This document shows, piece by piece, positions 33,908 to 42,961 of a stretch of DNA of 64,000 bases; the stretch's first letter is position 1, and each line of letters begins with the position of its first letter. The notes under the pieces were generated by a model, which saw only the letters and a list, made by a program, of their open reading frames with translations, was not told the origin of the DNA and searched no databases. This DNA is from Prevotella sp. P3-122 (GTDB taxonomy: Bacteria > Bacteroidota > Bacteroidia > Bacteroidales > Bacteroidaceae). The stretch lies in assembly GCF_002251365.1 (NCBI RefSeq), contig NZ_NPJH01000091.1, forward strand, positions 28,812 to 92,811, in the 5' to 3' direction. Made by a program: the position numbers and the translations under genes.

Positions 33908-36900
33908 ATGCTCAAATCTTTTATTACAACTCTCTTGGCATGTGCCACGCTGTTTGTGTATGCCGACAACATCACAGTCAACGTGAGCCAGGTCTCGGAA
34001 CCTGTTACCTTGTCGGATGACGTGGACTACGCAGTGTCCTCATCCACACCCTTCACGTTAGAGGGAAGTATAGACATTACCAATGTCGAGAACGCAATAC
34101 TTATTCTACATGGTGTAAAGCCCAGCGAGGCAGATGCTTGGCTGAGCTATATAACCATAGCCGGACAGCCGGCAGTGGAAGGAATAAATTGCCAGGTGCG
34201 AATGCACCGCAACGGCACACTCATCCTGCCTTATACCGAGGACGAGGCACCACTGAAGCTGTATACAGATGTTGACCAGGGAGGAATGTTGCTTCCGCTG
34301 AAGCCCTCTACGGCCATGCAGAACCTCACGGGAGGTATCTACAACAACAAGATACGCAGCTTTACCTTGCGCAGAGGCTATATGGCATGCTTCAACACAC
34401 GTGCGGACGGTACGGGATACAGCCGCATATTTATTGCCGACAAGACTAACCGCACGGTGAACCTTCCCGCCATACTTGACGGAAAGGTCTCTGCTGTAAG
34501 GGTGCTCAGGTGGTACGATGCCAACAAGCGCGGATATGCTGGCAGCAGCAGCGACGCCAACAGCGCGTTGAAGACCACATGGTGCTACAACTGGGATGCG
34601 AGCAACCCTATATGGAAGGACCGCGAGTATGTTGTCCACCACCATCATGAGGGATGGCCGGGATTTACCGACCTCGCCGCCAATGGTACCTCGCCCAACC
34701 TTCTCGGCAACAACGAGCCTGACAATACTGCCGACGACCGGGAACATCCGTCAACGGTGAGTGAGGTCCTGAAGACATGGCCGAAGATGATGGCTACGGG
34801 AAAGAGGCTTGGCTCGCCAGCCGTGGCAGGCGACTATAACTGGCTGTACCAGTTCATCGACTCCATTGATGCCAAGGGATGGCGCTGCGACTTCGTATGC
34901 GTACACGCATACTGGTATTCCGACTGGAGCAGCTGGCAGAGCCAGCTCAAGGCCATATATGAGCGCACGGGAAGGCCTATATGGATTACGGAAATGAACT
35001 ATGGCGCCAACTGGACGGGATGGCCTGGAAGCAATACCAGCGGCAACGATGCCAACTATGCCATACACAAGCAGCACTTCGCACCCATCATCGACGGACT
35101 GGAGGCAACGGGATATATAGAGAGGTATGCGGCTTACAATGCCGTGCAGGACTGCCGGAGAGTGTGGCTCGGAGGCAGCGAGCTGACACCGTCGGGAGAA
35201 TACTACGCAAACAAGAATTCACAGCTGGCTTTCAACTCCTCATACGGAGTAACACCCAAGCAGCCCGACATGCACGACCCGACAGGTCTCAACGTGACTT
35301 GGGACGATGTTGACAACACTACGATATTCACATTTTACGAGCCTAACGGAGAATACAACCGCTCCATGACCATAGAAAGGAAAGTGGGCGATGATCAGTG
35401 GGAGGTGGTGAACACCCCATTCCAGAAAGAAGTGCCTGCATCATACAATGTCAAGGTTGAGGGCCTGACATTCGGAGATACCTACCGAATACACGTGGTG
35501 ACACTCAATGGTGTAAACAGGTATTCGAATATCGCTACATGCTCACGTACCAACGACACGGCGGGATGTGTGGTGATTGTCGATGGAGAAGAGTACTACA
35601 TAGGAGGAAACATCATCACCAACGGAGAGTTTGACAATGCTCTTGAGGGATGGAACGACGGCACGGGAGCACCTGCCGCGGCACCAGGCTTCCAAGCTGT
35701 GCCATTCGGCGGCAACGACGGAGACGGAGATGCGTACCTGCAATGCTGGATGCACACCGGAGCAACGGGCAACGGCTCGCTGGCAAGAAACTTCGATGTG
35801 GAGAAAGGACAGAAATACTACTTCGGCGTGATGACCAAGAACAATACCGGCTCATACCAGAAGCTAAGCCTCTCTGCCGACGGACAGGCTGAGAGCGAGA
35901 CCGTAAGCAACCTCGTAGACTGCGGAGCGTGGTCGAAGCAGACCGCATACTTCGAGACCGGTGACTACGACAAGCTCATCTTGCGCTATCGCTGGCTGGG
36001 CTCCAAGGCACAGTACGACAAGTTCTATCTCGCCAAGCTCTTCAAGACCCGTGATGAGGCTCTTGCTGACGCAGGTGATGAAGAGGTGGTTGATAAGCCT
36101 GTCGCCGACACCCCTGACTACTCATACCTGATGACTCCGAGTGTGACGATTGTCAATCCCTCGTTTGCCTCAGCCGACGGATGGAACACAGCAGCAGGAA
36201 CATATACCGGCGGTGACCAGCGTACCGCGACACAGCTCGGCCTCTCCTGCTGGAACGCATGGTGGAGTGTCACCTCCGAACAGGGCAAGGACATGACTCT
36301 TGACGTTAACCAGCAGCTCACTGCCAAGGAGTCGGGCTTTTACCGCCTGCAGTGCAAGGCCTGCACACAGCACTTCTGTCTCACCGACCAGCATGCCTAT
36401 CTGTCGACCGAGAATGCTACTGCCGTATCGCCTGCGCTCACATGGCACTATCTGGACATTCCCGACGTAAGGGCCGACCAGGCATGGGAGACACTGACCA
36501 CAGACTCCGTTTTTATAGACGAGTCACAGGCGTTCACCATAGGCTTCGCATCGTCGAAGGAGGGTGCCGTGGACTATACGTGGAGAAAATACGCCACTAC
36601 CGACAGCAAGGGTGATAACCGTGAGGGATGGTGGTGCGCCACAGACTTCACGCTGCTCTATCAGCCTGCCTACCGCCGTGCTGCCGATGCCGCTACATGG
36701 CAGACACTGTGCTTGCAATACGATGCCGTTCCTACGGACAACGTAAAGGTCTATGCCGTGACGGGACGTAACGAGGCCGCCACACTTGTCGTGCTCACTC
36801 CTGTGGAGAACCTTGAGGCTGGACGCCCATACATATATATTAGCGATGTTGCTGAGGCGCTGTTCCTTGAAAGCGGCACCAAGCTCGTGCAGCCAAAGCC

Positions 36901-37225
36901 GGCTGAGAACGGAATGGCGGGCTTCTTCAAGAATTACGTAGGCAAGGGTTGCTACATACTCGTCGATGGTACATGGCAGGTTGTGACCGAGCAATCGGTG
37001 TCGATAGGCAACAACCGCGCTTACATCAAGTCGCTCAGCGATATACCTGTGGTGGAGGTGACCGGCGACATGACTACCTTGCCTGTAGCACCCGACCCAA
37101 CAGCCATTTCCGCTATTACTGCCGATGGCACTGCAGACAACGGCTACACCATTGGTGGAGTGAAGGCTGTTGAAAATGCCCGTGGACTGTTAATCAAGGG
37201 AGGAAAGAAGATTGTTAGAAAGTAG
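33908..37225 (+). CDS. Secreted multidomain protein with GH128-type catalytic core and binding domains
   Basis: 1105 residues from MLKSFITTLLACATLFVYAD, a signal peptide; the longer frame begins upstream of the promoter start. A beta domain (about 25-180) precedes a Glyco_hydro_cc barrel: WCYNWDASNPIWKDREYV, LLGNNEPDN (proposed acid/base Glu near 271), DFVCVHAYWYSDWSSW and RPIWITEMNYGANWTGWPG (proposed nucleophile Glu near 361). These fit GH128 endo-beta-1,3-glucanases. A fibronectin III-like domain follows (about 455-540), then two carbohydrate-binding jelly rolls (GGNIITNGEFDNALEGWND and VNPSFASADGWNTAAGTYTG). The C-terminal end RGLLIKGGKKIVRK resembles sorting tails. Substrate unproved. 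Confidence 0.85.
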   Translation: MLKSFITTLLACATLFVYADNITVNVSQVSEPVTLSDDVDYAVSSSTPFTLEGSIDITNVENAILILHGVKPSEADAWLSYITIAGQPAVEGINCQVRMHRNGTLILPYTEDEAPLKLYTDVDQGGMLLPLKPSTAMQNLTGGIYNNKIRSFTLRRGYMACFNTRADGTGYSRIFIADKTNRTVNLPAILDGKVSAVRVLRWYDANKRGYAGSSSDANSALKTTWCYNWDASNPIWKDREYVVHHHHEGWPGFTDLAANGTSPNLLGNNEPDNTADDREHPSTVSEVLKTWPKMMATGKRLGSPAVAGDYNWLYQFIDSIDAKGWRCDFVCVHAYWYSDWSSWQSQLKAIYERTGRPIWITEMNYGANWTGWPGSNTSGNDANYAIHKQHFAPIIDGLEATGYIERYAAYNAVQDCRRVWLGGSELTPSGEYYANKNSQLAFNSSYGVTPKQPDMHDPTGLNVTWDDVDNTTIFTFYEPNGEYNRSMTIERKVGDDQWEVVNTPFQKEVPASYNVKVEGLTFGDTYRIHVVTLNGVNRYSNIATCSRTNDTAGCVVIVDGEEYYIGGNIITNGEFDNALEGWNDGTGAPAAAPGFQAVPFGGNDGDGDAYLQCWMHTGATGNGSLARNFDVEKGQKYYFGVMTKNNTGSYQKLSLSADGQAESETVSNLVDCGAWSKQTAYFETGDYDKLILRYRWLGSKAQYDKFYLAKLFKTRDEALADAGDEEVVDKPVADTPDYSYLMTPSVTIVNPSFASADGWNTAAGTYTGGDQRTATQLGLSCWNAWWSVTSEQGKDMTLDVNQQLTAKESGFYRLQCKACTQHFCLTDQHAYLSTENATAVSPALTWHYLDIPDVRADQAWETLTTDSVFIDESQAFTIGFASSKEGAVDYTWRKYATTDSKGDNREGWWCATDFTLLYQPAYRRAADAATWQTLCLQYDAVPTDNVKVYAVTGRNEAATLVVLTPVENLEAGRPYIYISDVAEALFLESGTKLVQPKPAENGMAGFFKNYVGKGCYILVDGTWQVVTEQSVSIGNNRAYIKSLSDIPVVEVTGDMTTLPVAPDPTAISAITADGTADNGYTIGGVKAVENARGLLIKGGKKIVRK

Positions 37226-37269
37226 TTGACATTAAATATTTAACATTCAAACAGATAACTTTTTGCATT

Positions 37270-39234
37270 ATGGAATCATTACCAGAGAACGCATTCAGGG
37301 AACTCGCTCCTGGCGAGGAGTATCAGCCGGTGATGAAGCCGGAGAAAAACTATCCGGAGGTCAACGCATGGTCCGTAACCTGGGGTATCATCATGGCGAT
37401 GGTATTCTCGGCTGCCGCCGCCTATCTCGGACTGAAGGTGGGGCAGGTGTTCGAGGCTGCCATACCTATAGCCATCATAGCCATAGGCGTAAGCACGGCA
37501 ACAAAACGCTCGAACGCCCTTGGCGAGAATGTCATCATACAGAGTATCGGAGCATGCTCGGGAGCTGTAGTGGCAGGCGCCATCTTCACCCTTCCGGCTA
37601 TTTACATCCTTCAAGCCAAATATCCTGAGATGACAACATCGTTCATGAAAATCTTCATGGCATCTGCGCTCGGTGGAGTGCTGGGCATATTGTTCCTCAT
37701 TCCCTTTAGGAAATATTTCGTCAGCGATATGCACGGCAAATATCCTTTCCCCGAGGCTACTGCCACCACACAGGTGCTTGTGTCGGGACAGAAAGGCGGC
37801 GACCAGGCCAAGCCTCTGCTCATGGCGGGATTGATAGGTGGCCTCTATGACTTCATTGTTGCATCGGCAGGATGGTGGAATGAGAATTTTACTTCCCGTG
37901 TGACGGCTTTTGGTGTTGATATTGCCGAGAGAGCCAAGCTGGTATTCAAGCTAAATACCAGTGCCGCCGTGCTGGGACTGGGATATATTGTCGGCCTGAA
38001 ATACGCACTGTATATCACCCTTGGCTCGCTTGCCGTGTGGTGGCTCATCGTGCCTGGAATGGCGTTGCTCTTCGGTGACCAGGTGCTGAATGCCTGGGAT
38101 CCGACGATTACGAAGACCGTCGCCCAGATGTCGCCCGAGGAGATCTTCCGCTCCTATGCCCGCAGCATTGGTATAGGCGGTATTGCCATGGCAGGCATCA
38201 TCGGCATCATCAAGAGCTGGGGCATCATCCGTGGTGCCGTGTCGCTTGCCGCCAATGAGCTTAGAGGCAACGGCGCGCAGGTGGAGAAGCCAAAGCGCAC
38301 GCAGCTTGACATCCCGTTCAAGCTTATAGCCATAGGCTCTGTGGCAACCATACTGCTGACATTCCTCTTCTTTCTCTTTGGCGTTCTCGATGGCAACATC
38401 CTCTTCGCCGTTGTGGGTATTCTCCTCGTCACCGTCATAGCATTCCTCTTCACCACCGTTGCTGCCAACGCCATTGCCATTGTTGGCTCCAACCCTGTGT
38501 CGGGAATGACCCTTATGACTCTCATCCTTGCGTCTGTAGTAATGGTAGCCGTAGGGCTTAAGGGTACTGGCGGTATGCTGGCCGCCCTCATCATGGGCGG
38601 TGTGGTATGTACGGCATTGTCCATGGCGGGAGCCTTTGTCACCGACCTGAAGATTGGTTACTGGCTTGGTACAACACCCAAGAAGCAGGAGTCGTGGAAG
38701 TTCCTCGGAACACTCGTCAGCGCACTCACCGTTGGCGGTGTGATGATGCTTCTCAACGAGACCTACGGTTTTGCCTCTGGTGCTTTGGCTGCCCCGCAGG
38801 CCAATGCCATGGCAGCAGTCATCGACCCGCTGATGAATGGAGTAGGGGCTCCATGGGTGCTGTACGCCATTGGTGCAGCTCTCGCCATAGTGCTTACATG
38901 GCTTAAGATACCAGCCCTGGCATTTGCACTGGGAATGTTTATTCCTCTTGAGCTGAATGTGCCATTGGTAGTAGGCGGTGCCGTCAACTGGTATGTGACA
39001 ACACGTAGTAAGGAACAGAGCGTGAATAATGCCCGTGGCGAGAAAGGTACGCTCATAGCAAGCGGCTTTATTGCCGGAGGTGCCCTCATGGGAGTAGTAA
39101 GCGCACTGCTGAAGTTTGGTGGTGTGGAGTTCTCTATTGCTGAGACATGGTGGGCGAACCCTCTCTCTGAGCTGTGCTCCCTCGTAGCATACATTCTGCT
39201 TATTGCATATTTCATCAGAGCTACTAAGGAGTAA
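37270..39234 (+). CDS. OPT family oligopeptide transporter
   Basis: A 654-residue protein with about 14-16 helices. Family segments: VNAWSVTWGIIMAMVFSAAA, YLGLKVGQVFEAAIPIAIIA, YPFPEATATTQVLVSGQKGG, FLFTTVAANAIAIVGSNPVS and PALAFALGMFIPLELNVPLV. OPT carriers import small peptides or metal chelates by proton symport across the inner membrane; the bacterial subgroup is usually linked to peptides. It begins 45 bases after the GH128-like gene and may share its transcript, though the functions seem unrelated. A strong terminator follows. Confidence 0.94.
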   Translation: MESLPENAFRELAPGEEYQPVMKPEKNYPEVNAWSVTWGIIMAMVFSAAAAYLGLKVGQVFEAAIPIAIIAIGVSTATKRSNALGENVIIQSIGACSGAVVAGAIFTLPAIYILQAKYPEMTTSFMKIFMASALGGVLGILFLIPFRKYFVSDMHGKYPFPEATATTQVLVSGQKGGDQAKPLLMAGLIGGLYDFIVASAGWWNENFTSRVTAFGVDIAERAKLVFKLNTSAAVLGLGYIVGLKYALYITLGSLAVWWLIVPGMALLFGDQVLNAWDPTITKTVAQMSPEEIFRSYARSIGIGGIAMAGIIGIIKSWGIIRGAVSLAANELRGNGAQVEKPKRTQLDIPFKLIAIGSVATILLTFLFFLFGVLDGNILFAVVGILLVTVIAFLFTTVAANAIAIVGSNPVSGMTLMTLILASVVMVAVGLKGTGGMLAALIMGGVVCTALSMAGAFVTDLKIGYWLGTTPKKQESWKFLGTLVSALTVGGVMMLLNETYGFASGALAAPQANAMAAVIDPLMNGVGAPWVLYAIGAALAIVLTWLKIPALAFALGMFIPLELNVPLVVGGAVNWYVTTRSKEQSVNNARGEKGTLIASGFIAGGALMGVVSALLKFGGVEFSIAETWWANPLSELCSLVAYILLIAYFIRATKE

Positions 39235-39261
39235 GTGGAGCCCTATCCCGTGAAGGTTGAT

Positions 39262-39311
39262 AATAACGATAGAGGAGGAATGGACATTGCCATTCCTCCT
39301 CTATCGTTATT
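39262..39311. terminator. Bidirectional terminator between the OPT transporter and trmB genes
   Basis: A perfect 22-bp inverted repeat, AATAACGATAGAGGAGGAAT plus GG against its complement, with loop ACATTG. It lies between convergent genes. The AT ends give a T-rich tail on both strands. Confidence 0.9.
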
Positions 39312-39355
39312 GTTACGGTTGCTGTAAAAATTGGCTTGTTTATATCACTGCATGG

Positions 39356-40105
39356 CTATCTTCCGGGACGGTGATAGCTTCTGTAATTATCGAACTCTAT
39401 CTCCACTTCCGGCTCGGAGAGTTCTCCGTCTTTAGGTAGCCTGAACTTCATGTATCTGATGTTCAGTCCCCGTTCAAGCCACATAGACTCGTAGTAGGTC
39501 CGGATGTTGAGAATGTTCATTGTGGCCTCGTCGAGCTGGCTGTCGTTGTACAGGTCCTCGGTGCACACCTCTGGTGTAAGGCCGTTGTGAAGAGCCATTT
39601 CTCTGGTATATGTGAACAGGAAGTTGGAGTCGGTCTTCAGATGCACCAATCCCTTGTCGTTGAGGAAGTGCCTGTAGCGTTGCAGAAAGTAGGTGGACGT
39701 GAGCCTTTTCCTTGCGTTCTTCATCTGTGGGTCGCTGAAGGTGAGCCATATCTCCTGCACCTCGTCCTCGCCGAAGAAGCGGTCTATGATTTCGATGTTG
39801 GTACGCAGGAATGCCACGTTGGGCAACTGTTCCTGCAGTGCCTGCTTGGCTCCTGTCCACATACGTGCTCCCTTGATGTCTACTCCAATGAAGTTGACAT
39901 TGGGGAACATCCTTGCCAGTCCCACGGCATATTCACCCTTGCCGCATCCCAGCTCGAGCACTATGGGGTTGTCGTTGTGGAAGAACATCTCCCTCCATCG
40001 ACCCTTCATGTCGAACGGTACGTTTTCTATGGCAGAGAAAGGATACTGGAAGACGTTGCTGAACGTCTCCATCTCTGCGAATTTCTGTAGTTTTCCTTTT
40101 CCCAT
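39356..40105 (-). CDS. trmB: tRNA (guanine-N7-)-methyltransferase
   Basis: A 249-residue protein. SAM motif: [20 protein letters not shown]; the TrmB active part: [40 protein letters not shown], and [20 protein letters not shown]. The downstream [20 protein letters not shown] is a C-terminal extension. It methylates G46 in tRNA. The Met at 40105 ([18 protein letters not shown]) is the normal start for Bacteroidales homologues. It lies 46 bases after ilvE on the same strand and may be cotranscribed. Confidence 0.95.
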   Translation of the reverse strand: MGKGKLQKFAEMETFSNVFQYPFSAIENVPFDMKGRWREMFFHNDNPIVLELGCGKGEYAVGLARMFPNVNFIGVDIKGARMWTGAKQALQEQLPNVAFLRTNIEIIDRFFGEDEVQEIWLTFSDPQMKNARKRLTSTYFLQRYRHFLNDKGLVHLKTDSNFLFTYTREMALHNGLTPEVCTEDLYNDSQLDEATMNILNIRTYYESMWLERGLNIRYMKFRLPKDGELSEPEVEIEFDNYRSYHRPGR

Positions 40106-40151
40106 TATTTGTTTTCAGGTGGGTGTGTATAATACTTTGATTTTCCCGCCC

Positions 40152-41168
40152 TTATTCAATGATAACCGTTGTCCATCCGTGTTTGTCCTCTACGGTGCCA
40201 TACTGTATGCCCCTTAGCGTCTCGTAGAGTTTTGTCGACCATGGTCCGGGTTTCTCGCCGAAGTTGTAAACCTTGCCAGTGTCGAGGTCATCGAGGTGGG
40301 AGATAGGAGATATCACGGCAGCTGTTCCGCATGCGCCGGCCTCCTCGAAGGTATCGAGCTCCTCCTCTGGAATTGGCCTTCTCTCGACAGTCATTCCGAG
40401 GTCTTCTGCAATCTGCATGAGGCTCTTGTTGGTGATTGACGGCAGTATGGAAGATGACTTCGGAGTAACGTATGTATTGTTCTTTATGCCGAAGAAGTTG
40501 GCTGCTCCACATTCGTCTACATACTTCTTCTCCTTAGAGTCGAGGTAGAACTCGCTGGCATAGCCTTTCTTGTGGGCGATATCGTTGGCCTTCAGACTGG
40601 CAGCATAGTTTCCGCCCACCTTGTAGATGCCTGTGCCGAGCGGTGCCGCGCGGTCGTAGTCGCGGATGATGACATAGGGATTGGTGGAAAAGCCTCCCTT
40701 GAAATATGGGCCTACGGGAGTGACGAAGATCATGAAGAGATATTCCTTCGCAGGATGAACGCCTACCTGTGCGCTCATGCCAACGAGGAGCGGACGTATG
40801 TATAGTGTGGCTCCGCTCTCGTATGTGGGTATATACTCCTGGTTGAGCCTAACCACCTTCTTCACCATTTCCTCAAACATCTCTGTCGGTACTTCCGGCA
40901 TCATGATGCCACGGCAAGTGCTCTGCAGACGTGCGGCATTCTCATCCATGCGGAATACCCTTACCTTGCCGTCGGGGCAGCGGTATGCTTTCAGTCCCTC
41001 GAATGCCTCCTGTCCGTAGTGCAGGCATGTGGCAGCCATGTGCATGTTTATATACTCTTCGGAGCACACTTCTATCTCGCCCCATTTTCCGTCACGATAG
41101 TAACAACGTACATTGTAGTCAGTTGGCATGTAGCCGAATGACAGATTAGACCAGTCGATATCTTTCAT
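40152..41168 (-). CDS. ilvE: Branched-chain amino acid aminotransferase
   Basis: A 338-residue class IV PLP enzyme. Conserved parts: YGQEAFEGLKAYRCPDGKVR, LYIRPLLVGMSAQVGVHPA, GTGIYKVGGNYAASLKAND (PLP Lys region), EFYLDSKEKKYVDECGAANF and ACGTAAVISPISHLDDLDTG. It transfers amino groups to and from Leu, Ile and Val. Length is typical of the IlvE II group. Its promoter overlaps the 3' end of xseA (41304-41335), giving a leader of about 130 bases. Confidence 0.95.
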   Translation of the reverse strand: MKDIDWSNLSFGYMPTDYNVRCYYRDGKWGEIEVCSEEYINMHMAATCLHYGQEAFEGLKAYRCPDGKVRVFRMDENAARLQSTCRGIMMPEVPTEMFEEMVKKVVRLNQEYIPTYESGATLYIRPLLVGMSAQVGVHPAKEYLFMIFVTPVGPYFKGGFSTNPYVIIRDYDRAAPLGTGIYKVGGNYAASLKANDIAHKKGYASEFYLDSKEKKYVDECGAANFFGIKNNTYVTPKSSSILPSITNKSLMQIAEDLGMTVERRPIPEEELDTFEEAGACGTAAVISPISHLDDLDTGKVYNFGEKPGPWSTKLYETLRGIQYGTVEDKHGWTTVIIE

Positions 41169-41303
41169 AACTTATATTTTTAATGTTTACATACTAATTT
41201 GTCGCCAAGCCTTTCGTCAGGCATAAGAAGTTGTGCCTTCTTTGATGTGTTTTATTTGCCTGTCTAAGTATTGGGAATGCTGGCGTTTGATGCATTTTGC
41301 TTG

Positions 41304-41335
41304 CAAAAGTACTAATTATTATTATCGCATGCAAC
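41304..41335 (-). promoter_or_regulatory. ilvE promoter inside the 3' end of xseA
   Basis: On the minus strand: GTTG (41335-41332), 20 bases, TACTTTTG (41311-41304). The -33 and spacer lie in the last codons of xseA, so ilvE can be expressed apart from it. Confidence 0.65.
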
Positions 41336-42598
41336 AAAATCGGCCAAAAACTTCACTTTGGATGTCACTCTGCCTGTAGCTGTGATAGTCTCTATGGTGT
41401 CACCATCCTTGAGTTTAGCCACATCCTTCAGTATATGTCCCCCGTGCATGGTCATGGTGTAGCCCCTTTTGAGCAGCAGTGTGGGGTCAAGCGCTTCAGC
41501 CCGCTGCTGCAGCATCTGTATGCGGTGGCTCTCGGCCGTCATGCGTGCTATGGCGAGGTTTGTTATGCGCATCATCGTAGCGTCAAGCCGTGCCGTGCTG
41601 TTGGCCTTCATTGTGGCGAAGAGGGTAGGGATGCGCTCAGCCAGCCTTCTTATGCGAAGTTCCTCGGCCTGTAGCCTCTGAGCTATCATGGCTACGAGTC
41701 TTGTCGAAAGGTTGTCTATTGCCGTTGATACATTTGCGAGGTTGTCGATTAGCAATGCTGCTGCGGCAGTAGGTGTTTTCACCTTGGTGTTTGCCACCAT
41801 GTCTATGACGCTCTCGTCGCGCTCATGGCCTATGCCTGTAATTACCGGCAGCGGGAAGTTTGCTACGTTTTCCGCCAGTGCCAGGGTGTCGAAGCCGCTT
41901 AGGTCGGCAGTAGCTCCACCGCCACGGATTATTACCACAACGTCGAAGTCGTCAAGGCAGTCATAGATGCTGTTGAGGGCTGCTATGATGGAGTCCTGAA
42001 CCTGCTCGCCCTGCATGATGGCGGGGAAGAGTCGGGTGGTGAAGGAAAAGCCATAGGGATTGTCGGCCAGATGGTTGCAGAAGTCGCCATAGCCTGCTGC
42101 GTTGGCGCTCGATATGACGGCTATGCGCATGGCGAACATGGGGATAGTGAGCGATTTCTGCAGGTCGAACACCCCTTCCTCCTTAAGCTGTCTTATTATT
42201 GCCATTCTCTTGGCGGCCATGTCGCCGAGGGTGTATGTGGGGTCGAAGTCGGTGACAATCCACGCAAAGCCGTATGCGGGATGGAAGTCGGGCGACACAC
42301 GCAGCAGGACCTTCATCCCCTGGTGTGGCACCTGCCCTGTAGCCTTGACAAAATTGTTGCGCAGGCGCTGCCACTTGTTGTTCCAGCATTTGGCAGACGC
42401 CCGTGCCACGGGTGTTGATGAGAAAGGTTCTTTCTGAATAAGCTCCATGTAGAAATGTCCTCTCACCTCGCGTGCCTCCGAAATCTCAGCCTGCACCCAG
42501 TAGCTGGTGTCGAGACTGGCGGCGATAGCCTCGCTGACGAGGGCGTTGAGCTGAAAAAGCGTCATTGCTCCCTGTGCGCTGTAGTCGGTTGCCGTCAT
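41312..42598 (-). CDS. xseA: Exodeoxyribonuclease VII large subunit
   Basis: A 428-residue protein. An N-terminal OB-fold (about 10-110; YWVQAEISEAREVRGHFYME) precedes the catalytic region: AVISSANAAGYGDFCNHLAD, FTTRLFPAIMQGEQVQDSII, VVIIRGGGATADLSGFDTLA and FPLPVITGIGHERDESVIDM. A long coiled coil follows (LSTRLVAMIAQRLQAEELRI through about 400), and the C-terminal GYTMTMHGGHILKDVAKLKD is typical. It degrades single-stranded DNA from both ends together with XseB. It overlaps xseB by 4 bases. Confidence 0.95.
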   Translation of the reverse strand: MTATDYSAQGAMTLFQLNALVSEAIAASLDTSYWVQAEISEAREVRGHFYMELIQKEPFSSTPVARASAKCWNNKWQRLRNNFVKATGQVPHQGMKVLLRVSPDFHPAYGFAWIVTDFDPTYTLGDMAAKRMAIIRQLKEEGVFDLQKSLTIPMFAMRIAVISSANAAGYGDFCNHLADNPYGFSFTTRLFPAIMQGEQVQDSIIAALNSIYDCLDDFDVVVIIRGGGATADLSGFDTLALAENVANFPLPVITGIGHERDESVIDMVANTKVKTPTAAAALLIDNLANVSTAIDNLSTRLVAMIAQRLQAEELRIRRLAERIPTLFATMKANSTARLDATMMRITNLAIARMTAESHRIQMLQQRAEALDPTLLLKRGYTMTMHGGHILKDVAKLKDGDTIETITATGRVTSKVKFLADFVACDNNN

Positions 42599-42786
42599 TG
42601 GTCAAGCAGCTTGTTTATGTCCTCGTTAGTCTTTCCGAGTTTCTCCTTGCACAGTGCGACGAGCGTCTTGGCCTCGCGCAGATGATCCGTTATCTGGTCG
42701 AGGTCGAGTTGTCCGTTCTCCATGAGCCTCACAATTTCTTCCAGCCTTTTTACGGCATCCTCATATTTAGTACTGTCGGTGTCCAT
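42595..42786 (-). CDS. xseB: Exodeoxyribonuclease VII small subunit
   Basis: 63 residues from MDTDSTKYEDAVKRLEEIVR; the longer frame upstream overlaps the divergent MATE gene and is not family-like. Helix-rich small-subunit pattern: LMENGQLDLDQITDHLREAK and CKEKLGKTNEDINKLLD. It binds the coiled coil of XseA. It is the first gene of the xseBA pair; the promoter lies at 42834-42865. Confidence 0.93.
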   Translation of the reverse strand: MDTDSTKYEDAVKRLEEIVRLMENGQLDLDQITDHLREAKTLVALCKEKLGKTNEDINKLLDQ

Positions 42787-42833
42787 CTTATTGTGGTTTT
42801 GGTGTTGTGCAGCATACAGAATGTAATTTTCTG

Positions 42834-42883
42834 CAAAAGTAATTGTATTTTTGGGAAAAAACAAATTAATTTGTGTAACTTTG
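42834..42883. promoter_or_regulatory. Overlapping divergent promoters of xseBA and the MATE operon
   Basis: Minus strand: TTTG (42865-42862), 20 bases, TACTTTTG (42841-42834). Plus strand: -33 TTGGG region (42851-42855), 20 bases, TAACTTTG (42876-42883). The two promoters interleave within 50 bases, so they probably compete for polymerase. Confidence 0.7.
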
Positions 42884-42961
42884 CACAAATATCGTGCCTG
42901 CGGTGTCGCGCTTGCCATAACTTGAGTGGGCTGCTCTGCCGGCATGAAAGGAGATACTGAG

